A stretch of 64,000 nucleotides of DNA, from assembly GCF_015291645.1 (NCBI RefSeq), contig NZ_CP030056.1, positions 1 through 64,000 of the forward strand, given 5' to 3'. The DNA comes from Bradyrhizobium sp. CCBAU 53340 (GTDB taxonomy: Bacteria > Pseudomonadota > Alphaproteobacteria > Rhizobiales > Xanthobacteraceae). The number at the start of each line of letters is the position of its first letter. Positions within the stretch are counted from its first letter, which is position 1. Below are positions 50,002-58,888 of this stretch, piece after piece. Below the pieces are notes generated by a model that saw only the letters and a program-made list of their open reading frames with translations, searched no databases and was not told the DNA's origin. Position numbers and translations under genes: made by a program.

Positions 50002-50871
50002 TCAGCTTGCGTCGGCACGCCGGTGGCGCCGCGCCCGCTCCAAGAGTTGCCGGGCACGTTCGACGACGGGCTCGTCGACCATCCTGCCTTCCAGCGAATA
50101 GGCGCCGACGCCACGTTCGGTTTGCTGACGGGCGGTCTCGATGATCAATTGCGCCCTTGCGACATCAGCGTCGGACGGTGCAAAGGCATTGTTTAGGATC
50201 GGTACCACTGAAGGATGGACACAGGTCGCACCCGTAACTCCGTGACCGAATGCCTCCTCCGCTAGCTCGCGCATTAGTCGGACATCCTTGTAGTCCGCAA
50301 CGGAGCCGAACAATCCGAACGAGTATTTTCCGGCTCCGGCAGCGGCCATGTGAACCAGCATCTTGGGTATCTTAAGTGCCTCATGAGTGGGATTAGCTCC
50401 CATCGATAGCGCTAAGTCCTCACTACCGCCCATCAGGCCTATCACCCGCTCGTGGGCGCGTGCGATGTCGTCCGCTTTGGCCAAAATCTTGACGGACTCG
50501 ATGACTGCGATCGCTTGGAGTGGCTCGCGACGGTCATGATCCCGTTCGGTTCGCTCAGCAACCTCTAGAAGCAACCGCACGTGCTCGGCGCCCTCGACTT
50601 TTGTAATCAGAATGCCCTTGGCACCACCGAGCACCGAAGCCTCGATATCTCGGACGGCAGCCGACAGAGGTCGATTAATACGCACCCAAATGTCAGCTCC
50701 TGCGGCAGCGCATCGTTTTATCGACGACGCAAGCCTATTGCGTGCCCCCTCCTTCTGTGCGGGCGCGACGCTGTCTTCAAGATCCAGGATTATGGCATCG
50801 GCGCCACAAAGCGCCGACTTTGCAATGAAGCGCTCAGATGAGGCGGGGACATAAAGCAGAGATCGGTACAC
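50002..50871 (-). CDS. CitE-like acyl-CoA lyase (HpcH/HpaI family)
   Basis: A 289-residue CitE-type lyase. Blocks include RSLLYVPASSERFIAKSALCGADAIILDLEDSVAPAQKEGAR (with the DLEDSV loop), WVRINRP, LQAIAVIESVKIL and LMGGSEDLALSMGANPT (metal-binding Glu and Asp), and GATCVHPSVVPILNNAF. Relatives cleave malyl-CoA, citramalyl-CoA or methylmalyl-CoA and act on CoA thioesters. The CaiB-type CoA transferase 24 bases upstream in the same operon could supply the thioester. Confidence 0.9.
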   Translation of the reverse strand: MYRSLLYVPASSERFIAKSALCGADAIILDLEDSVAPAQKEGARNRLASSIKRCAAAGADIWVRINRPLSAAVRDIEASVLGGAKGILITKVEGAEHVRLLLEVAERTERDHDRREPLQAIAVIESVKILAKADDIARAHERVIGLMGGSEDLALSMGANPTHEALKIPKMLVHMAAAGAGKYSFGLFGSVADYKDVRLMRELAEEAFGHGVTGATCVHPSVVPILNNAFAPSDADVARAQLIIETARQQTERGVGAYSLEGRMVDEPVVERARQLLERARRHRRADAS

Positions 50872-50895
50872 TGGTGTCTTCCGGTCGCCTACGGG

Positions 50896-52137
50896 TCATT
50901 GGGATGATGGCTTAGCCTGCACGATGACGCCAGCCTCGCGCAGTTCTTCCAACCGGGCCTGCGTGATGCCGAGGGAGCGCAGAATCGCAAACGTGTGTTG
51001 ACCGAGATCCGGAGCGGGCATCCGAATCCTTCCGGGCGTAGTTTCGAGCCTCGGGACCACGTTGTGCATTAAAACCGTTCCGAGTTCGGAGTCCGGTAAC
51101 CCAACGACGATTTCGCGAGCTTGAACATGGGGGTCATCCAAGAATTGATCGATGTCGTAGATTGGTGCAGCAGTTACGTCTGCCCGCTCGAATATACTCA
51201 TGTTATCTTCAAGCGTCCGCGCGGCAATGAATTCCGCGATAGGCTCCTCGCAAGCATCGGCGTTTTTGATGCGATCAGAGTTCGTCAAAAATCGGGGATC
51301 CACGATCATGTCAGGGCGACCGATAGTCCGGAACAACCTCTCGGCCACAACTTGCATCGAGGCGGAGATTGCGATCCAGCGAGAGTCGCTGGTACGGAAT
51401 GTGTTGCGCGGCGCTCCGGTAAGCGATCGACTGCCGGTCCGCGGGCGTACCTGCTGTGTTAGTTGATAGATTCCGGCTTCGGGACCGAGGAGGGAAAAAA
51501 GCGGATCTAACAAGGGCAAGTCGATAACCTGGCCGTTACCCCCGCTCACTTCTCGATGCCTGAGCGCAACCATGGTTGCCCCAAATCCGTAAATGCCCGC
51601 GACCATATCGGCGAGCGTGGCGGGTGGCAGCAGCGGAGGTCGATCAGGGAATCCGTTGCGGGAAGCGAAGCCTGACATGCCTTCGACCAGAGTGCCGAAG
51701 CCGGGCCTGTCCCGATAGGGACCGGTCTGCCCCCATCCCGAGATTCTCACGATGATCAGTCCTGCATTCTGTGCTCGAAGGACCTCGGGCAACAAACCCA
51801 GCTTTTCCAGACCTCCGGGTCTGAAGTTCTCGACCAGCACGTCCGCCGTCGCGAGCAGATCCGATAGGATCGTCCGACCTCTCTCGTCGCGAAGGTCTAG
51901 CGCGACACTCTTCTTGTTCCGGGCGTAGGTCTTCCAATGGATGCTGACATCGTTGACCCGCCAAGCGCGCAGAGGGTCGCCCGAGACGATGTCCTCAATC
52001 TTGATGACTTCGGCTCCGAAGTCGGCGAGCTGCAGGGTGAGCATATTCCCGGCGACCAGACGCGAAAGGTCCACGACACGGACGCCGTTAAGCGCGCCAG
52101 CAGCCTCTGGCTCGAACTGCTTAGGTACGGCCTTCAT
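50896..52137 (-). CDS. CaiB/BaiF-family CoA transferase
   Basis: A 413-residue class III CoA transferase: GVRVVDLSRLVAGNMLTLQLADFGAEVIKIE at the start, ADVLVENFRPGGLEKLGL, YRDRPGFGTLVEGMSGF, and LADMVAGIYG with the nucleophile Asp177. Members move CoA between carboxylic acids (formyl-, succinyl-, itaconyl-, mesaconyl-CoA types). With the CitE-like lyase it makes a classical activation-then-cleavage pair. Dyad copy C lies 89 bases before its start. Confidence 0.92.
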   Translation of the reverse strand: MKAVPKQFEPEAAGALNGVRVVDLSRLVAGNMLTLQLADFGAEVIKIEDIVSGDPLRAWRVNDVSIHWKTYARNKKSVALDLRDERGRTILSDLLATADVLVENFRPGGLEKLGLLPEVLRAQNAGLIIVRISGWGQTGPYRDRPGFGTLVEGMSGFASRNGFPDRPPLLPPATLADMVAGIYGFGATMVALRHREVSGGNGQVIDLPLLDPLFSLLGPEAGIYQLTQQVRPRTGSRSLTGAPRNTFRTSDSRWIAISASMQVVAERLFRTIGRPDMIVDPRFLTNSDRIKNADACEEPIAEFIAARTLEDNMSIFERADVTAAPIYDIDQFLDDPHVQAREIVVGLPDSELGTVLMHNVVPRLETTPGRIRMPAPDLGQHTFAILRSLGITQARLEELREAGVIVQAKPSSQ

Positions 52138-52226
52138 TGCGCCGACTTAACGATGCAAGGCGGAAGTAGTGCCTGTACAGTACCCGCGGAGGTCCCCATC
52201 GATCCTCAACAAGCTGACTTGTATGG

Positions 52227-52248
52227 GGTAGTATTAAGTGATACGACC
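52227..52248 (-). promoter_or_regulatory. 22-bp dyad (copy C) upstream of the caiB-like gene
   Basis: GGTAGTAT-N6-ATACGACC, with the same half-site size and spacer as copies A, B and D, but one substitution (TAC-G-ACC) in the second arm. It is in the interval between the yeiH-like stop and the caiB-like start, so it should act on the caiB-citE pair. Confidence 0.6.
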
Positions 52249-52322
52249 ACATCCTGCAACATCCTTTCGGTGAACCCGATGTTCACCGCAGCTGGCAACC
52301 CGAAGTTAAGCAGAGAGTGCCC

Positions 52323-53381
52323 TCACTTGAAGAGTTGAACCAGGCCGAGGCTCATCGCGAGCAGAAGTATCAGAGACAAGGTCACCGCAATCGTGACTTT
52401 CCCGCCGGCCTTCGAAAGCACCCGGATATCGACACCCAGCCCGAGTGCGGACATGGAGACTACGGTTAGCACGCTGGCGAGCTTCGCAACGGGGGCGGCA
52501 ACGCTGCTGGGTATGATCTGCAACGAACGAAGGCCGGCCAGTACCAAGAAGCCGATGATGAACCAAGGTACCAATTTGATGAGGTTAATGCGCTTGCCGG
52601 GCGCGACTTCGCCACGCAGGCGTGGTGCGACAAGCGACAAGCCGACCACCAACGGCCCTAGCATGAGGACCCGAACGAGCTTCACCACGGTGCCAATTTG
52701 AGTGCTGACGATTCCTGCCGGAACGGTCGCGGCAAGCACCTGGGGAACGGCGTACACGGTGAGGCCGGCGAGAATCCCGTACTGAGTAGCCGAGAGCTCC
52801 AAGAGTGGAATGAGCAGTGGAAGCCCGAGCACCATCAGCACGCCAAGGACCGCGGTGAAGGAAATCGATGACGCGATATCATCGCCATCTGCCCCTATAA
52901 CGGGGGCGACCGCGGCGATCGCGGAATTGCCGCAAATGGAATTTCCGGAGGCGATCAGGAGCGAAAGCTTAGTGGGTAGGCCGAGCATGCGGCTGAGGCC
53001 GAAACTCACGGCAAGCGTGACCGCAACCGTTCCGACGATCGCGGCAATCAGAAATAATCCGGAAGGCAGGATTGCCCCAAAGCTGATCGAGGCCCCGAGC
53101 AGCATCACGGCCACTTCGAGAAGTTGTTTCGCGCTGAAGGCGATTCCGACCTTCCAGCGCTCGGAAGTAGTTGAGACGCTGCGGATCATCATCCCGAGCA
53201 GGATGGCGATGACCAAGGCTTCAACATAGGGATGTTGGAAGATGTGCTCCTCGGCCTCCTGGATTCCAATCGACAGCAGCGTCAGGAGCACGCATAAGAG
53301 GATGCCGGGAAGCAATGCAACCAAACGACCGGCAGGCGCGTCTACCTTGCTCGATTTGGGAAGATCTTTGCATGGAGCCAT
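52323..53381 (-). CDS. YeiH-family putative sulfite/sulfate exporter
   Basis: A ~352-residue protein with about ten membrane helices, of the YeiH/UPF0324 family. Recognisable parts are HPYVEALVIAILLGMMIRS, AVMLLGASISFGAI, LLIASGNSICGNSAIAAVAPVI, VYAVPQVLAATVPAG, LGLGVDIRVLSKAGGK. E. coli yeiH is next to and controlled by the LysR protein YeiE, which responds to sulfite, and a LysR gene is divergent here too. The start at 53381 has GAGGGA upstream; 53429 is an alternative without a site. Confidence 0.88.
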   Translation of the reverse strand: MAPCKDLPKSSKVDAPAGRLVALLPGILLCVLLTLLSIGIQEAEEHIFQHPYVEALVIAILLGMMIRSVSTTSERWKVGIAFSAKQLLEVAVMLLGASISFGAILPSGLFLIAAIVGTVAVTLAVSFGLSRMLGLPTKLSLLIASGNSICGNSAIAAVAPVIGADGDDIASSISFTAVLGVLMVLGLPLLIPLLELSATQYGILAGLTVYAVPQVLAATVPAGIVSTQIGTVVKLVRVLMLGPLVVGLSLVAPRLRGEVAPGKRINLIKLVPWFIIGFLVLAGLRSLQIIPSSVAAPVAKLASVLTVVSMSALGLGVDIRVLSKAGGKVTIAVTLSLILLLAMSLGLVQLFK

Positions 53382-53467
53382 GAGTCCCTCGCCAGCCGAC
53401 AAGGCTATGCCCGAGAACCAAGGGCTCATAACAGTAGAATTTTGATCTAGGCCGATAAGCAGGCGTT

Positions 53468-54358
53468 ATGCCAATGAATTTGCATTTCCTCCGCTTCTTT
53501 ACCACCGTCGCTGAGGCTGGAAGCTTTTCGCGAGCAGCGGACATCTTGCGCGTTAGCCAGCCCGCGGTCTCGAAAGGAGTACGCGATTTCGAACTGCAAG
53601 TGGGCTGTCGCTTGCTGGATCGTACATCGAAAGGAGTACGTACGACCCGCGAGGGGCGGGCACTTCTCAGGCACGCAGAAAATCTGTTCGCTGCCGAGCG
53701 GGCCGCCGAAGAGGAACTGTCGTCGCTGCGCAACCTCGCGAGCGGATCGCTTCACATCGGGGCAAGCACCACGATCGCGACCTACATGATCGCTGAGTAC
53801 ATAGGCAGCTTCCGGCGCAGGTATCCGAGCATCGATGTGCATCTGGTAAGCGCCAACACGCGGGATATTGCCGGAATGATGCGCGCGCATGAAATAGAGA
53901 TCGCCCTCGTGGAAGGACCGGTCGAAGACGATGATCTCGTCAGTACGGCCTGGCGGACGGACATGATGAGCCTGATAGCAGGTCCGACTCACGCCTTCGC
54001 ATTATCGGAAAATCACGTGTATGCGGCGGCCCTCGAAGATGAAATCCTGATCGTTCGGGAACCAGGCTCCGGCTCACGGGAGATCGTCGCGCAGGCGCTG
54101 TTGAACCATGGCGTGCGGCCGCGCAAAACCCTCGAAATCGGCAGCACGGAAGCGATCAAGCAAGTTGTCGCATGCGGTCTTGGTGTCTCGATCGTCTCAA
54201 CATCAACCATTGGCGATCAGATCAAGCTTGGCCGGCTCAAGGCGATAAAAATGAAGGATCTGCAGATATCGCGCACGCTTTGGCACGTGGAAGTACGGGG
54301 ACGAACCAAAATTCCTGCCGCGATTGCCTTTGAGCGAATCATAGGTGTCGCCCCATGA
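53468..54358 (+). CDS. LysR-family regulator (YeiE/CysB-like position)
   Basis: A 296-residue LysR regulator. The helix-turn-helix is at residues ~5-65 (NLHFLRFFTTVAEAGSFSRAADILRVSQPAVSKGVRDFELQVGCRLLDR), and the effector domain begins near 90 (GSLHIGASTTIATYMI). It is divergent from the yeiH-like gene across an 86-base gap, repeating the yeiE-yeiH arrangement. It probably controls that exporter, and sulfite or a related anion is the likely signal by analogy. Confidence 0.92.
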   Translation: MPMNLHFLRFFTTVAEAGSFSRAADILRVSQPAVSKGVRDFELQVGCRLLDRTSKGVRTTREGRALLRHAENLFAAERAAEEELSSLRNLASGSLHIGASTTIATYMIAEYIGSFRRRYPSIDVHLVSANTRDIAGMMRAHEIEIALVEGPVEDDDLVSTAWRTDMMSLIAGPTHAFALSENHVYAAALEDEILIVREPGSGSREIVAQALLNHGVRPRKTLEIGSTEAIKQVVACGLGVSIVSTSTIGDQIKLGRLKAIKMKDLQISRTLWHVEVRGRTKIPAAIAFERIIGVAP

Positions 54359-55140
54359 CATCAATATGATGGAGTCGCGGGATCGTCTCGTCATTCGGAA
54401 GGCTTTGCTGGACGTGACGGCGGATCAAAAAAGGCGAGCGGCGCGAGATAAACCCAGTTTGCGTCAGCAACATCCAGAGAGCAACTTATCCGATCCACCA
54501 TAGATAGCGAGACAGTTCGCCAGATGTCTGCTGCACTGCAATCCGATCAACGTCCGAGGGGTCCGTAGTCAGGACATCCCATCGCGGTTCTTGTGCCGAC
54601 GCGCAAATTATTGGTGGTTGGCCGTTGGATGCAATGGTAGCGAGGTCTCGTTTTGAGCGGCCGTAATGGGAATATGTTCTCCGAGGGGGCGCCCCGACAG
54701 GATATTTTGGGCAGGGTCCTCTGTTGCTTGGAGGCTGAGACTGTGCCCCCAGTCCGCTCTCCGGAAAATCTGGCGAGTCGGGTGGGCCTGATTAGGTCGA
54801 TGATTGTGGCCATCTCATCTCGAGCGCTCGCTTTGGCTGGCTTTGCGATCGGCTGGTCGCGATCTGGTCGAACGCGCCATCGCGATCAAGTCATGCACTT
54901 GACACGAAAGCCATAGTCATAAAGGCTGCTACCCATGTTAGTTTCGCTTTGCCCGCTGGATATCAAAGACTTGCGCTTCTATCAAAATTGAGCGCCGACG
55001 GCGTCGAGCGGCAAGGAGCTACGTCGGAATGGTCAGCTAGGGCGTGACAATCAAGCTTCGAAGGCGAATTGATCAACTGAGGCAAAGCACTTCTTGTCGA
55101 CGGGTGGGGGCGCTGCTTGGCTCAAATCAGGAAAAATCGG
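54359..55140. other. Gene-poor spacer
   Basis: Around 780 bases between a LysR and a TrmB-like regulator gene. Only short, motif-free frames are present. No insertion-sequence relic was recognised. Confidence 0.4.
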
Positions 55141-56046
55141 GTGAGCGGCGATAAGCAAGCTAATCTAAGTGAGTTGATGCCAGACTTGCTCGCTCTGGGT
55201 TTTAGCGAGTACGAAGCGCGTGCCTACCTCGCGCTCTATGAGCTTTCGCAGGCGACTGCCTACGAAGTAGCCAAACTTGCAGGCTTACCCAAGGCGAACG
55301 CATATTCTGTCCTCGAGAGTCTGGCAAAGAAGGAGGCGGCTCAACCGATCTCCGAAACTCCACTGCGGTATGTGGCGGTAGCGCCCAAGGTTCTGTTTGA
55401 GCGAATTGCGACAGCGACGAGCAAGCGCTGCGCAAAGTTGATCCGAACGATTCCGGCTGTTTCACAGTCCAACGACGGTGGCTACGTATGGACCATTAAC
55501 GGCGAGGACGCGATCGCCGCCAAGATGGAGGCTATGATCGACGGAGCGAAATCACACATTTGGGTAAAAACAGAAGAGAAAATACTGCTGCCGCACCGCG
55601 ACGCGCTTCGACGTGCTGCAGACCGCGGGGTTGCGATTCTCATCATCCTTTTCGGGACTCAAGTCGAGAAGTTTCAATTCGGTGCGAAGTCGCGAACTTA
55701 TCTCCACGAGGGAAACGGCATTCCCGTGGGAATCGCACCGCATCTTGTAACCCTTACAGTGGATTTCGAAGAAGCTCTGGTGGCGGAGATTCGTGCGCAA
55801 GGCGGCTCCTACACGCGAAATAAGCCGATAGTTAATCTTGCTGACTCCCTATTGCGGCACGAGATCTACTTCGCGGAAATATTCGAAATGTTCGGGCAAC
55901 CGATCCAGAAGACGTTCGGCCCCGCTATTATCGAGCTTCGAAGGAAGTATCTTCCCGCACCGCAAGTTGCGGCGCTGGAAAGCCTTCTAGGGCTTACCGC
56001 GAGTCGAGTTGAGAAAAAATCCAAGCTGAAAGAAGAAAAGATCTAA
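55141..56046 (+). CDS. TrmB-family transcription regulator
   Basis: A ~301-residue protein. The N-terminal winged helix is of the TrmB type (LMPDLLALGFSEYEARAYLALYELSQATAYEVAKLAGLPKANAYSVLESLAKKE), and the C-terminal domain has SHIWVKTEEKILLPHRDALRRAADRGVAILIILFG, like the phospholipase-D-like ligand domain of TrmB regulators. GTG 55141 with AGGAAA seven bases upstream is the best start; a TTG at 55117 is an alternative. TrmB proteins often bind TACT...AGTA palindromes, which resemble the 22-bp dyads found elsewhere in the window, so it is a candidate regulator. That link is speculative. Confidence 0.78.
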   Translation: MSGDKQANLSELMPDLLALGFSEYEARAYLALYELSQATAYEVAKLAGLPKANAYSVLESLAKKEAAQPISETPLRYVAVAPKVLFERIATATSKRCAKLIRTIPAVSQSNDGGYVWTINGEDAIAAKMEAMIDGAKSHIWVKTEEKILLPHRDALRRAADRGVAILIILFGTQVEKFQFGAKSRTYLHEGNGIPVGIAPHLVTLTVDFEEALVAEIRAQGGSYTRNKPIVNLADSLLRHEIYFAEIFEMFGQPIQKTFGPAIIELRRKYLPAPQVAALESLLGLTASRVEKKSKLKEEKI

Positions 56047-56129
56047 CGCGTCTGTCGCGGCGATTGGCACGCTTCGCCGGCGTGTTTCGCGCGCCTGCAA
56101 GGAGCAGCAATCTTAAGGGGGAGTTGGCT

Positions 56130-57053
56130 TTGAACCTTCAAAAGTTGCGCGCGCTGCATAGTGTAATCGTGACCGGTTCGGTCACCGGGGCCGCAACTCG
56201 ACTTCATTTGACCCAACCAGCGGTAAGCCGTTCGCTGTCTGCCCTTGAAGCGGAGCTGGGATTCAAGCTCTTCAACCGGCTTGGTGGGCGCCTGGTTCCG
56301 ACTCCTCAAGGAGAAGCCTTCTCGCGGGAATGCGAGCGTATCCTGCTGGATATCGACGATCTTACCCGCATCGGCAAAGAAATCCGCGCCAATCGAGGCG
56401 GTCGCCTTCGGATCGTGGCAATGCCACAACTCGCCCGAAGTCTACTCGTGCCGGCACTGGCCCAATTTTCGAAGGAGTTTCCGAGTGTTTCGATTTCTTT
56501 GGAAGTCAGGGAAAGACGCGAAGTCGAACGTTGGGCTTCGGGACTTAGGTTCGACGTTGGGATAGTAATGCTCCCGACTCAATTTGAAATGTTGACGTCG
56601 CATTCCTTCGCCGAATTGGTTCCCGTTGCGGTGCTTCATCCCGATCATCCACTTGCGGCGAATAAGACGATTCTCCCCAGTGATCTGATCGAGGACCGTT
56701 TTATTGCGCTGGACCGGACGACGTTGTTGCGGCAGATCGTTGATGGAATGTACGTACAAGCTGGCCTTGCCGCGAACATTTGGGTTGAAGTGTCGTCGGC
56801 GTTCATCGCGTGCCAAATGGTGGGAGCCGGAATGGGTGTGTCGATATCGGATCCATTCAGCGCAGCGCTGCTAGCAGAGCGAGATGTCGTGGTTCGCCCT
56901 TGCAAGACGTCGGCAAGGCTCAACTATGCTTTCGTCTATCCGCGCCATTCGAAGAAGACGGCGCAGGCGGTCCGGTTTTCCGAAATCGTGAGGAGCACTC
57001 TGGAGAATTTGATGGGGCGGTTCGAATTCGTGCAAGGGCAAACAATTCGATAA
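56130..57053 (+). CDS. LysR-family transcription regulator
   Basis: A ~307-residue LysR regulator: MNLQKLRALHSVIVTGSVTGAATRLHLTQPAVSRSLSALEAELGFKLFNR at the N-terminus, with an effector domain from ~90. No ATG stands at the right place. TTG at 56130 gives the standard LysR start and has AAGGGGGAG six bases upstream; TTG 56124 or 56064 are alternatives. It lies upstream of, and in line with, the EhuBCDA-like transporter operon and probably controls it. It resembles NocR/OccR-type opine and amino-acid regulators only in general outline. Confidence 0.9.
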   Translation: MNLQKLRALHSVIVTGSVTGAATRLHLTQPAVSRSLSALEAELGFKLFNRLGGRLVPTPQGEAFSRECERILLDIDDLTRIGKEIRANRGGRLRIVAMPQLARSLLVPALAQFSKEFPSVSISLEVRERREVERWASGLRFDVGIVMLPTQFEMLTSHSFAELVPVAVLHPDHPLAANKTILPSDLIEDRFIALDRTTLLRQIVDGMYVQAGLAANIWVEVSSAFIACQMVGAGMGVSISDPFSAALLAERDVVVRPCKTSARLNYAFVYPRHSKKTAQAVRFSEIVRSTLENLMGRFEFVQGQTIR

Positions 57054-57178
57054 ATTGCACTTCTTCCGTGCAGTGCTGTAGACGCGCGGGTCGCGGCGGT
57101 ACGCACAGCCAACTTGACCACGTTTTCCTGAGGAATCGGGAGGATCCGGCAAGTCGCGCGTCCTCGATATTACAGCAA

Positions 57179-57194
57179 GTAATGCATCCATTAC
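57179..57194 (+). promoter_or_regulatory. Dyad upstream of the ehuB-like gene
   Basis: GTAATG-CATC-CATTAC, perfect 6-bp arms, 136 bases before the ehuB-like start and about 125 bases after the LysR stop. The place and size fit a LysR recognition site. Confidence 0.4.
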
Positions 57195-57330
57195 GCTAAT
57201 TGAATTGCTGCGGTTCCGAATAACCCTTCAGATATGTAGGATGCGAGTCTGGCTCAATCCAAACTGAGCAGAAGCCAAAAGAGATGCCGGTGTGTCAATG
57301 GCGACGCATTCGAGACAGATGAGGAAACAC

Positions 57331-58176
57331 ATGCTACGAACTTTGCATATTTTTCTAGCACTCGCTTTCCTGACTTTCTCGTCATCGAGTTTTGCCGGTG
57401 CCAGGCTGGACGACGCAAAGAAGAGCGGCCTTACCCTCGGCTTCAGCAACGAGCCGCCCTTCGCGTTCAAGCAGGCCGATGGATCATTGGCCGGGTCAGA
57501 CTACGATCTCGCAAAGCTCGCATTCAACCGCCTTGGAGTAGAGCGGATCGAAGGAACGGTGGTTGCGTTCGGATCGCTCATCCCGGGACTTCAAGCCAAA
57601 CGTTTCGATTTTATCGCGACCGGACTCTATATCCTTCCCGCGCGCTGCCTTCAGGTTCTCTTCACCGAGCCCAACTTCACCGTTCAGGAAGGTCTTCTCG
57701 TTCGCAAAGGCAATCCCAAGCAAATCCATAGTCTTGACGACATCGTCAAACACGAGGACATCAAGGTTGGTGGCAACATAAGTGGCCAGCCGACACAGAA
57801 TGCAGTCAAGGCCGGCGTGAAGGATAGCCAAATCACGCGTTTTCCGGACATCCCCTCCAATGTCGCGAGCCTGAAAGCGGGCAGGATCGACGGGGCATTG
57901 CTTATATCGGTAACTGCACGCTGGAACGCAAAGAACGATCCGACCCTGGAAGTCGCCGAACCATACACGGGCCTGCTCATAGATGGCAAGCCGAAGCAAG
58001 ACTACGGCGCATTTGCCTTCCGTAAGGAGGATTCGGAGCTTCGGGACGCATTTAATGCCGAGATGCTCAAGATCGTGCATTCTTCGGAATATGTTGAGAT
58101 CCTGAAAAAGTACGGCATGACGCAGAACGAAGTGCCGGCGGCCGACGTCAAGCTCGATACTCTTTGTAAGCAGTAG
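57331..58176 (+). CDS. EhuB-like amino-acid/ectoine ABC transporter binding protein
   Basis: A 281-residue family-3 solute-binding protein with a signal peptide (MLRTLHIFLALAFLTFSSSSFAG). The pattern LGFSNEPPFAF, GSDYDLAKLAFNRLGVERIEGTVVAFGSLIPGLQAKRFDFIATGLYILPARC closely follows EhuB, the ectoine/hydroxyectoine receptor of rhizobia. The gene order B-C-D-A is the same as in ehu. The ATG at 57331 has GAGGAAA upstream. The downstream genes (DUF1989, aminotransferase) differ from known ectoine-degradation clusters, so the ligand could be another cyclic or amino acid. Confidence 0.85.
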   Translation: MLRTLHIFLALAFLTFSSSSFAGARLDDAKKSGLTLGFSNEPPFAFKQADGSLAGSDYDLAKLAFNRLGVERIEGTVVAFGSLIPGLQAKRFDFIATGLYILPARCLQVLFTEPNFTVQEGLLVRKGNPKQIHSLDDIVKHEDIKVGGNISGQPTQNAVKAGVKDSQITRFPDIPSNVASLKAGRIDGALLISVTARWNAKNDPTLEVAEPYTGLLIDGKPKQDYGAFAFRKEDSELRDAFNAEMLKIVHSSEYVEILKKYGMTQNEVPAADVKLDTLCKQ

Positions 58177-58204
58177 GACTCGTGCCCGAAGCGGACGGTG
58201 ACAG

Positions 58205-58888
58205 ATGTCGGCGCTCTACGAGGGTAGATGGCTGCTCCTTTCTGGTGCGGTAACGACGATGGCCCTTTACGCGCTCTCGACAGTATTGATGTTCGCTTGC
58301 GCGCTCGTTTTCGGTATCGCCAGGACATCCAAGAGCTGGTGGATCCGAACCATCAGTTTGCTCTATGTCGAGATCTTCAGGGGCATATCTCTGGTGGTCG
58401 TCCTGTTCTGGCTCTACTTTGTTTTGCCGTTCTTCGGGGTTGCGATTTCCGCCTTTTGGGCGGCCACACTCGCCATAGGCATGTGCTTCGGGGCTTATGG
58501 AGCTGAGGTCGTCAGGACGGCGATCGGCGCTATCCCGCGGGGCCAGTATGACGCCGCCTTGGCGATCAATATGGTGCCATCAATGATGATGCGCCGGATC
58601 ATTCTTCCTCAAGCAATGCTGTCGATGATACCACCTCTCGGTAACCTCAGCATCCTGGTATTGAAAGCCACCTCGGTTGCCGCCTTGGCGACCGTTCCGG
58701 AACTGACTTTTGAAGCCTACTCTCTCAATATCAGAACCTTTCAGACCGTGCCGATCTATCTCGTTGTCATGATCTTCTATGTGGCTGCGGCGCAATTGAT
58801 AGGAGCGGCAATCGCGTACGCAGAGCGACGTCTCGGGTTATGGCAGGGTAAGCCAACGCACGGCGCAACCAGGGGCTGGTCGGCATGA
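58205..58888 (+). CDS. EhuC-like amino-acid ABC transporter permease
   Basis: A 227-residue His/Glu/Gln-type permease with five membrane segments and the loop YGAEVVRTAIGAIPRGQYDAALAINMVPSMMMRRIILPQAMLSMIPPLGN. It follows ehuB by 28 bases and overlaps the next permease gene by 4. It forms the channel with the EhuD-like protein. Confidence 0.9.
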   Translation: MSALYEGRWLLLSGAVTTMALYALSTVLMFACALVFGIARTSKSWWIRTISLLYVEIFRGISLVVVLFWLYFVLPFFGVAISAFWAATLAIGMCFGAYGAEVVRTAIGAIPRGQYDAALAINMVPSMMMRRIILPQAMLSMIPPLGNLSILVLKATSVAALATVPELTFEAYSLNIRTFQTVPIYLVVMIFYVAAAQLIGAAIAYAERRLGLWQGKPTHGATRGWSA

